A stretch of 64,000 nucleotides of DNA from an uncultured Aquimarina sp. (GTDB taxonomy: Bacteria > Bacteroidota > Bacteroidia > Flavobacteriales > Flavobacteriaceae): assembly GCA_947498775.1 (NCBI GenBank), contig CANMLL010000001.1, positions 186,001-250,000 on the forward strand, written 5' to 3'. Position 1 is the stretch's first letter; each line of letters starts with the position of its first letter. The notes below the pieces were generated by a model that ran no database searches, was not told the DNA's origin, and worked only from the letters and a program-made list of their open reading frames with translations. This document shows positions 57,564 to 64,000 of the stretch, in pieces. Made by a program: the position numbers and the translations under genes.

Positions 57564-58331
57564 TTGTTTCTTTCCTTATTCATTATTTCTGGTGGGTATT
57601 CTCAGGAATTTTCGAGGCTTAGAGGTACAATACTTACAGACTCTTTACAGGCTGACGCAATACATGTCATCAACAAGACCAAAGAAATAGCTACGATTAG
57701 TGATCAGTCGGGTTACTTTGAAATAAAAGCTGCAAAAGGAGATACATTACTCTTTTCAGCGATTCAATATGCTCTCGAACACTATGTAGTTGGCATTACA
57801 GATCTTAAATCAAATGATCTCATAATCAAATTGAAACCTTCGGTTAATGAGTTAGATGAAGTTGTAGTAACGCAATATAGTCTAACAGGAAAATTAGTAG
57901 ATGATCTTCAGGAAATACCCACCTACACAGAAAACTTACCCTTTTGGAATGCCACAGAGTTGAAACGAATGGGAGTGGCAGGCTTTAATGATGCCCAATC
58001 CCCGGTCGAAAATCTAATTCTTGAAAGAAATAATAATCAGTTGCAAGCCAAAATCGATTTAGAATTAATATTTGACGCCGTTTCCGGAATATTTAAGAAG
58101 AGAGACAGCGAGATATATTCTTTCACAGGAAAAGTAATAGATTATTATGATGAAAAATTCATTGTTGAAATACTTGAAGTTCCCGAAACCGAATATTATA
58201 ATTTTATTGATTTTGTGAATGAAGACTCCAGAACTGCATTTGTATTGAAGCTGGACGATGAACTTAAGATTCTTGAATATCTAATGAATCAAAGAGATGT
58301 TTTCATAAAAAAGTATAACATCAAAAAATAA
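57564..58331 (+). CDS. Carboxypeptidase-like regulatory domain protein
   Basis: This 255-aa exported protein has a signal-like stretch (FLSLFIISGGYSQ) and then a CarboxypepD_reg-like domain (about 18-98, with LRGTILTDSLQADAIHVINK and ELDEVVVTQYSLTGK). The C-terminal half is unassigned. The start is uncertain: TTG 57564 gives a short signal, and no in-frame ATG exists before the upstream stop at 57522, so an unusual start codon is possible. It lies 77 bp after the exonuclease. Confidence 0.7.
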   Translation: MFLSLFIISGGYSQEFSRLRGTILTDSLQADAIHVINKTKEIATISDQSGYFEIKAAKGDTLLFSAIQYALEHYVVGITDLKSNDLIIKLKPSVNELDEVVVTQYSLTGKLVDDLQEIPTYTENLPFWNATELKRMGVAGFNDAQSPVENLILERNNNQLQAKIDLELIFDAVSGIFKKRDSEIYSFTGKVIDYYDEKFIVEILEVPETEYYNFIDFVNEDSRTAFVLKLDDELKILEYLMNQRDVFIKKYNIKK

Positions 58332-58332
58332 A

Positions 58333-58359
58333 AAAAGCACTACATCCCGCAGTGCTTTT
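58333..58359. terminator. Bidirectional terminator between convergent genes
   Basis: AAAAGCACT (58333-58341) pairs with AGTGCTTTT (58351-58359), and both flanks carry A or T runs. It sits between the carboxypeptidase-like gene and the cold-shock gene, and serves both strands. Confidence 0.8.
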
Positions 58360-58379
58360 AAAAGTTCAGAATTGTTGTC

Positions 58380-58577
58380 TCAACCATGAATTACGCGCAC
58401 TTGTGCTGCAATAATTCCTTTCTTGCCATCTTCTTCTTCATATTCAACTTTGTCACCTTCATTTAAAGCATCGCCTTGAATTCCTGAGGCATGAACAAAG
58501 ATGTCTTTTCCTGTTTCGTCGTTGGTAATAAATCCGTAACCTTTTGATTCATTAAAAAATTTAACTGTTCCTTCCAT
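58380..58577 (-). CDS. Cold-shock domain protein (CspA family)
   Basis: This 65-aa CSD protein has EGTVKFFNESKGYGFI with the RNP1-like motif, then DIFVHASGIQ (RNP2). It binds single-stranded RNA or DNA as a chaperone. The length is typical. A possible box TAACTTTA lies upstream on the reverse strand with an AT-rich leader. Confidence 0.93.
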   Translation of the reverse strand: MEGTVKFFNESKGYGFITNDETGKDIFVHASGIQGDALNEGDKVEYEEEDGKKGIIAAQVRVIHG

Positions 58578-58663
58578 TGTAATAAAAATAAAATAAATAT
58601 TGAGTTTTAAAGTTAATCTTAAATATTTTAGGAAGCGTTATCAAAATGTGAATATTTTAAAAT

Positions 58664-58921
58664 TTACGCGTTTCTGTTTCCCTTTTTCTTTCCATATTCG
58701 TTCATTTTTCTAATGTTTTCTTCAGTAAGCATATAATCTTTTACTTTTTTATTTTTCCATCGATGATAAATAAATATAGGCATTAAAATAAAAGAAGTGG
58801 CTAATATTCCTACACCAACTAATTTATCCCCAGTTGTATGATCACCGGTATTTTTAAAATAATATCCAACACTTACTAAGATGACGATTGTTATAAAAAG
58901 AAAACGGATTATGTATTTCAT
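58664..58921 (-). CDS. Hypothetical two-helix membrane protein
   Basis: This 85-aa protein has two hydrophobic segments (about 3-22 and 36-53) and a basic C-terminal tail (IRKMNEYGKKKGNRNA). No family was recognised. It follows the ClC gene on the same strand by 12 bp, so it may be co-transcribed with it. Confidence 0.6.
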   Translation of the reverse strand: MKYIIRFLFITIVILVSVGYYFKNTGDHTTGDKLVGVGILATSFILMPIFIYHRWKNKKVKDYMLTEENIRKMNEYGKKKGNRNA

Positions 58922-58933
58922 ATTACTAGAGAA

Positions 58934-60721
58934 TTATCGCGTAAAATTAATCAACTTTCTACGATATGAGGTCAAAAGTTTTGACTTTGAAATAAAACCG
59001 ACGTATTTGCCATCTTTCACTACCGGAAGATTCCATACTCCTGTATCCTGAAATTTTTGCATTACCGTTTTTGCATCGTCTTGTTCGTACATAATTACCG
59101 TAGAAGTTTGAGACATTAATGTGTCTACTTTTACTTTATGATACATGGTGATATCAAACATGATATCTCTAATATCATCTAATGAAACCATCCCAATTAA
59201 ATTATTGAGCTCGTCTGTAACCGGAAATAAATTTCGATTCGATTTTGCCACAGCTTCACTTAAGAGTTGTTTTAGGGTATAATTTGATTTTACTACAATA
59301 AAGTTGGTTTCAATGCAATCTTCGAGATTCATTAAAGTTAAAACTGTTTGGTCTTTATCATGGGTCAAAAGATGTCCTTGTTCTGCAAGCTCTGTGGTAT
59401 AGATATTGTGCTCCATCTTGTTTTTTGAAATAAAGAAGGATATCGAGGTAGTAATCATTAATGGAACAAATAATTCATAACTTGAGGTGATTTCGGCAAT
59501 TAAGAATATCGAAGTCAGTGGGGCATGTAATACTCCGGCAATAAGGCCGGCCATACCCAATAATGTAAAATTAGATTCAGATACTTCGATTCCTAAACCT
59601 AAATTATTAATAACTTTGGATACTACATTGCCCAAAGAACTACCCATGACCATTGTGGGAATAAATACACCACCAGAACCACCAGCAGCAAAGGTGGCTG
59701 TCATCGCTACAGCTTTAAAAATGGTAATGCCTGTTAGTAAGGCGATAACTATCCAAATATTTTCTGTAATGCTATCAAAGGGAGTTTTGCCAATAGCGGT
59801 ATAGTGATCTCCGTGCAATAGATCATTAATAAAACCAAGTCCTTCCCCATAAAGCGGCGGAATAAAATATAACATAATACCAATTGCCAGACCACCAATC
59901 AATAACCTATGAATCTTCTTAGAGAAGCGATCAAAAAAATGTAGAATCCCAAAATACATTTTGGTAAAATATATGGAAGCAAATGCAGTGCCTATACCCA
60001 AAATGATATAAAATGGGGTGTCGTAAATATCGAATTTTTCAATTACATCAAACCTAAATAGTACCTCGTCTCCAAGAAAAAAATAAGAAGTTATTATTGC
60101 AGATACCGAAGCAAAAAGTAGTGGTAATAATGAAGCAAGAGTAAGGTCCAAACTAAATACCTCTACCGCAAATACCAATCCCGCCAAAGGCGATTTAAAA
60201 ACCGCCGAAATAGCACCCGCAGCAGCACAACCAATAAGTAAAAAACGAGTTTTACCACTTACTTTAAACAACGTGCATATATCAGAACTTAGGGTAGATC
60301 CAGATCCAATAGCCGGACCCAAAAGTCCAACCGAACCTCCAAAACCTACAGTGATGGGTGCCAAAATTAACGGTAAATATCCATGAATGGGTTTTATAAT
60401 ACCATCTTTTTTGGATAGCGAATGCAAAATCAAAGGAATGGCCGAGCGAACATTTTTTTTGATGATAAACTTTGTGAATACGTATACAATTAGTAAACCA
60501 ACAACGGGAATTATGAAGTAAAAAGAGGTTTGCCAGGATAAAATATCACTCTCGAGCACCACTTGAATAAGGTGCGTGATGTTTTTTAATAATAACGATA
60601 TCAGGCCCGCAGTAAATCCAACAAGAATACTAAGTAAAAGAATAAAATTCTTGTTAGAAATGTTACGATACCGCCATTTTAAAATTTTGTATAATATTGT
60701 TTTTTTTGAGGGGCTAGACAT
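58934..60721 (-). CDS. ClC-family chloride channel/transporter with C-terminal CBS pair, gating Glu replaced
   Basis: This 595-aa protein has the ClC fold and two CBS units in the last ~150 residues (about 450-590, with NLFPVTDELNNLIGMVSL and NLPVVKDGKYVGFI). The GSGGVFIPTMVMGS motif near residues 340-355 gives an anion-binding loop. The other anion-site segment, usually GGSVGLEGP in related proteins, reads GGSVGLLGP here. Leu134 replaces the gating glutamate that couples protons to chloride. This is expected to give an uncoupled anion path. The gene lies downstream of aspS behind a terminator. Confidence 0.85.
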   Translation of the reverse strand: MSSPSKKTILYKILKWRYRNISNKNFILLLSILVGFTAGLISLLLKNITHLIQVVLESDILSWQTSFYFIIPVVGLLIVYVFTKFIIKKNVRSAIPLILHSLSKKDGIIKPIHGYLPLILAPITVGFGGSVGLLGPAIGSGSTLSSDICTLFKVSGKTRFLLIGCAAAGAISAVFKSPLAGLVFAVEVFSLDLTLASLLPLLFASVSAIITSYFFLGDEVLFRFDVIEKFDIYDTPFYIILGIGTAFASIYFTKMYFGILHFFDRFSKKIHRLLIGGLAIGIMLYFIPPLYGEGLGFINDLLHGDHYTAIGKTPFDSITENIWIVIALLTGITIFKAVAMTATFAAGGSGGVFIPTMVMGSSLGNVVSKVINNLGLGIEVSESNFTLLGMAGLIAGVLHAPLTSIFLIAEITSSYELFVPLMITTSISFFISKNKMEHNIYTTELAEQGHLLTHDKDQTVLTLMNLEDCIETNFIVVKSNYTLKQLLSEAVAKSNRNLFPVTDELNNLIGMVSLDDIRDIMFDITMYHKVKVDTLMSQTSTVIMYEQDDAKTVMQKFQDTGVWNLPVVKDGKYVGFISKSKLLTSYRRKLINFTR

Positions 60722-60754
60722 CTTTTATAAGCTCTTATTAAGTTAAAGGTACTA

Positions 60755-60779
60755 AAAATCCCGCCATAAGCGGGATTTT
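60755..60779 (-). terminator. Terminator after aspS
   Basis: AAAATCCCGC (60755-60764) and GCGGGATTTT (60770-60779) form a 10-bp stem with a 5-nt loop. In the direction of aspS the stem ends in a U run. It separates aspS from the ClC gene. Confidence 0.85.
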
Positions 60780-60819
60780 ATAAAGATTGATATTTTAAAA
60801 CTTAATAGATGCTATATTA

Positions 60820-62568
60820 TTATAAATCAAGTTTGATATTTAATGCTGCAAGTTGCTCTTTGTCTATATTTGCTGGTGCATCGATCATCACATCGCGACC
60901 ACTATTATTTTTTGGAAAAGCGATAAAATCTCTAATGGTTTCCTGGCCGCCAAGAATAGCTACCAATCTATCAAATCCAAAAGCGATCCCCCCATGTGGA
61001 GGCGCGCCGTACTGAAATGCATCCATCAAAAAGCCAAATTGCTCTTTGGCTTCCTCGGGAGTAAATCCTAAATGATCAAACATGAGAGCTTGTGTTTCCT
61101 TGTCGTGTATACGAATAGATCCACCACCGATTTCATTTCCATTCAAAACCAGATCATAAGCATTGGCTCTTACATCACCAGGTTTAGCATCTAGCAAAGA
61201 GATGTCTTCTGGTTTTGGAGACGTAAATGGGTGGTGCATTGCATGATAACGTTCTGTTTCTTCATCCCACTCCAATAATGGAAAATCAACAACCCATAAT
61301 GGAGCAAATTCCTCAGGGTTTCTAAGACCAAGTCGTTCGGCCAACTCCATACGTAAGGCGCTTAATTGACCTCTTACCTTATTGGTTTGACCAGAAAGCA
61401 CACAAATCAAATCTCCTGTTTTGGCACCCGTAACTTTTGCCCATTTTGCCAAATCATCTTGATCATAAAACTTGTCCACAGAAGATTTGTAGGTTCCATC
61501 TTCATTACATTTTACGTACACCATTCCCAAAGCTCCAACTTGCGGACGCTTTATCCAATCGATAAGTTTATCAATTTCTTTTCTAGTATATGATGCTCCA
61601 CCAGGAACAGCGATACCGACTACCAATTCGGCATCATTAAATACGTTGAATTCTTTATGTTGCGTAACCTCATTAAGCTCTCCAAACTTCATCCCGAAAC
61701 GAATATCCGGTTTGTCATTACCATAGGTTTTCATAGCTTCTTTATAAGTCATTCTAGGAAAATCACCTATTTCGACCCCTTTAATTTCTTTAAGCAAATG
61801 ACGCGTGAATCCTTCAAAAATGTTCAAGATATCTTCTTGTTCAACAAATGCCATCTCACAGTCAATTTGTGTAAACTCTGGCTGTCTGTCGGCACGTAGA
61901 TCTTCATCTCTAAAACATTTTACAATCTGAAAATATTTATCCATTCCGCCAACCATTAGCAATTGCTTAAAAGTTTGTGGGGATTGTGGTAATGCATAAA
62001 ACTGCCCTTCATTCATTCTTGAAGGCACCACAAAATCGCGAGCACCTTCTGGGGTAGATTTGATTAAATATGGCGTTTCGACTTCTATGAAACCTTGGTT
62101 TGAAAGGTAATTTCTAACCTGCATCGCAATTTGATGGCGAAATAGTAAGCTGTTTTTTACAGGATTACGTCGTATATCCAGGTAGCGGTATTTCATCCTG
62201 ATATCCTCACCACCATCTGTTTCATCTTCGATAGTGAAAGGAGGAACAATGGCTTGGTTAAGGATGATCAATTCGTTAACCAGGATTTCTATATCACCTG
62301 TTGGCATATTTGGATTTTTAGACTCTCTTTCGATAACGTTACCTTTGACCTGAATAACGAATTCTCTTCCTAGTTTTTTAGAGCGTTCTAACAAAGCAGC
62401 AGGAGTTCTTTCCTCATCAAAAACTAATTGAGTAATTCCGTACCTGTCTCGAATTACAACCCAATTTAAAACACCTCTATCTTTTACTCTTTGCACCCAT
62501 CCTGATAGGGTAACTTCTTTGTTAATATCTGAAATGCGTAATTCTCCACAAGTGTGACTTCTATACAT
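60820..62568 (-). CDS. aspS: Aspartate--tRNA ligase
   Basis: This 582-aa class II synthetase has an N-terminal OB-fold anticodon domain ([30 protein letters not shown]). The catalytic domain holds motif 2 ([18 protein letters not shown]) and motif 3 ([15 protein letters not shown]), with the bacterial GAD insertion between. It charges tRNA-Asp. A TATTTTTG box (62589-62596, reverse strand) lies about 20 bp upstream. Confidence 0.97.
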   Translation of the reverse strand: MYRSHTCGELRISDINKEVTLSGWVQRVKDRGVLNWVVIRDRYGITQLVFDEERTPAALLERSKKLGREFVIQVKGNVIERESKNPNMPTGDIEILVNELIILNQAIVPPFTIEDETDGGEDIRMKYRYLDIRRNPVKNSLLFRHQIAMQVRNYLSNQGFIEVETPYLIKSTPEGARDFVVPSRMNEGQFYALPQSPQTFKQLLMVGGMDKYFQIVKCFRDEDLRADRQPEFTQIDCEMAFVEQEDILNIFEGFTRHLLKEIKGVEIGDFPRMTYKEAMKTYGNDKPDIRFGMKFGELNEVTQHKEFNVFNDAELVVGIAVPGGASYTRKEIDKLIDWIKRPQVGALGMVYVKCNEDGTYKSSVDKFYDQDDLAKWAKVTGAKTGDLICVLSGQTNKVRGQLSALRMELAERLGLRNPEEFAPLWVVDFPLLEWDEETERYHAMHHPFTSPKPEDISLLDAKPGDVRANAYDLVLNGNEIGGGSIRIHDKETQALMFDHLGFTPEEAKEQFGFLMDAFQYGAPPHGGIAFGFDRLVAILGGQETIRDFIAFPKNNSGRDVMIDAPANIDKEQLAALNIKLDL

Positions 62569-62835
62569 AGTAGCTTATATTAAGGCTGCAAAAATAAGAA
62601 GATTTATGGATTAGTTACGCATTGGTTGTTGATAGTTTTAGAAAGTGCATGGGCACATTAATGTAAAGGGAAAAATTATCAACACTGTTAACGAAATAGG
62701 GATTTTTCTTCTTTACTACTGTTTTACCTTAAAATCTAACCTTTAATATACATTTTATTACGAACAATTGTTAGTTTAACATTGTTTTATCAATTTCTTT
62801 TAATAGATTTAACGGAACATTTAAACAAATCATTA

Positions 62836-64000
62836 TGAAAAAACAAACTCATTATAGCAAAATGAGGATTTTGCTATTATTAATTTTTATGCCAGCTTTC
62901 CTGTTGGCTCAAGAAACCATTACCGGGAAAGTGGTTGTTGAAGAAACCGGATCGGGGGCACCATTTATGAATGTAGTTGAGAATGGAACGAATAATGGGA
63001 CAGCGACCGACATAGATGGTAATTTCTCTATTACAGTAAGTTCATTACCAATCAGGCTAAGAGTTTTTGCTCTTGGATTTTCAACCAAAATTATAGATGT
63101 TGCTACTGCAGGAGAAATAACAATTCAGGTAAGTGAATCAACAGAAGCATTAGAGGAAGTAGTTGTAACAGGATTGGGTTCTTCGATAAAAAGAGCTAAC
63201 CTTGCCAATGCTGTTTCAACCGTATCTTCTGAAGAGCTAGTTGGTAATACCGGTCAAACAACTGTAGATGGGGCTCTATATGGTAAAGTAACAGGGGTAA
63301 ATATTACTTCTTCTTCTGGTGCGCCAGGAGGTGGTTTTGCACTTCGTCTTCGTGGGGTATCCTCAATAAATGGTAATAACCAACCACTATTTATCGTTGA
63401 TGGGGTATACGTAAATAATGTAGAAATACCATCCGGATTGCGATTTGCTTCAGGAGCGAATAGAGGTAATGAAGAAAACTCAGGAAACAGAATTGCCGAT
63501 TTGGATCCCAACGATATCGAGAACATCGAGATTTTAAAGGGAGCATCTGCAGCAGCAATATATGGTACACGAGCAAACGCGGGGGTTGTAATTATAACCA
63601 CAAAACGTGGTAGAGGCGGAAAAACAAAAATCAATTTTAGCCAGGACACCGGTTTTACAACAATTCAAAATAAACTGGGACTTAGACCTTGGACGGCAGA
63701 GAGCGTTTTTAATGCTTTTTTTACTCCAAATCCTGATGACCCTCAAGCTGAAGCTGATTCGAGAGCTGCAGCAGAAGCAGAGGTAGCTGCTTTCCAAAAT
63801 GCAATACAAAATGGAGGGCTAATAGATTATGAAGACGAAATTTATGGAGATACAGGATTTATTACTGAAACACGAGTAAATATTAGTGGCGGTAATGAAA
63901 AAACTCGATTTTATGTAGGGGGATCCTATCGTGATGAAGAAGGTATAATAAGAAATACAGGGTTTGATAGACTTTCTATTCGAGGTAACATTGACCATAA
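62836..64000 (+). CDS. SusC/RagA-type TonB-linked outer-membrane receptor, N-terminal part (cut by window edge)
   Basis: At least 388 codons are open from ATG 62836. A signal peptide (MRILLLLIFMPAFLLAQ) precedes a CarboxypepD_reg-like domain (about 27-110, with ITGKVVVEETGSGAPFMNVV). Then LEEVVVTGLGSSIKRANLA begins the SusC plug. Further marks are GRVSSINGN-like GVSSINGNNQPLFIVDGV and IEILKGASAAAIYGTRANAGVVIITTKRG. SusC receptors import large nutrients with a SusD lipoprotein, which would lie beyond the window. The ligand cannot be told. Confidence 0.9.

Overview
The window looks like chromosome of a marine Flavobacteriaceae bacterium, probably Aquimarina or a close relative. The DNA is AT-rich. 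Candidate promoters follow the Bacteroidetes TTTG / TAnnTTTG pattern. There is a type IX secretion (T9SS) sorting tail, SprB-type adhesin repeats, a SusC/RagA receptor and several small families typical of flavobacteria (Lacal_2735, DUF2452, DUF3109). The genus is inferred from gene style only.

Region 1 (1-9.5 kb) is an accessory segment. It holds a GAF-domain protein cut by the window edge and a divergent AraC-type regulator. The intergenic space between them carries two identical TCCCA-N7-TGGGA palindromes. Next come a decayed NAD(P)-binding (SDR-like) gene and a molybdenum hydroxylase operon resembling E. coli paoABCD: Mo subunit, SnoaL-like protein, Tat-exported 2Fe-2S subunit, FAD subunit with an extra cysteine cluster, a putative outer-membrane protein and an XdhC-type maturation factor. 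Dps follows. The segment ends in a scar where a truncated moaA abuts a fragment of a tyrosine recombinase.

Region 2 (10-32.9 kb) is the most interesting part. Nine co-directional genes appear to encode a cell-surface apparatus plus toxins: a 1,609-aa exported protein with an Ig-like region, a 703-aa multi-Fn3 protein, a 1,375-aa SprB-repeat protein with a T9SS tail, a three-PKD lipoprotein, a 1,862-aa TANFOR/Fn3/HExxH protein, two paralogous toxin cassettes (C-terminal ADP-ribosyltransferase and C-terminal cytidine-deaminase-like domain), an overlapping small candidate immunity gene, and a 794-aa outer-membrane barrel with a coiled-coil tail. I read this as a polymorphic toxin system built on a Bacteroidetes surface scaffold. 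The toxins share a roughly 105-residue leader (signal peptide plus a small domain ending in a Trp-Lys motif) and have unrelated C-termini. The giant protein ends just after a similar motif.

Region 3 (33-45 kb) is mostly ordinary: a sterol-desaturase remnant, an overlapping antiporter/glutaredoxin pair, a GDSL hydrolase, DUF2452, a PNPOx-like protein, small membrane proteins, HupE/UreJ, dCMP deaminase overlapping an S41 protease, MarC and DUF3109.

Region 4 (45-64 kb) holds nrdB/nrdA, a Fic protein, dgt, dxs, tadA, a CNB-CBS-DUF294 protein paired with a DEDDh exonuclease, a cold-shock protein, a ClC protein lacking the usual gating glutamate, aspS and the start of a SusC-like receptor. Two copies of a hairpin-rich repeat lie at 44.9 and 54.6 kb in opposite orientation. 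The first is interrupted by a 154-bp MITE-like insertion flanked by a 9-bp direct repeat. No tRNA, rRNA or CRISPR was seen.
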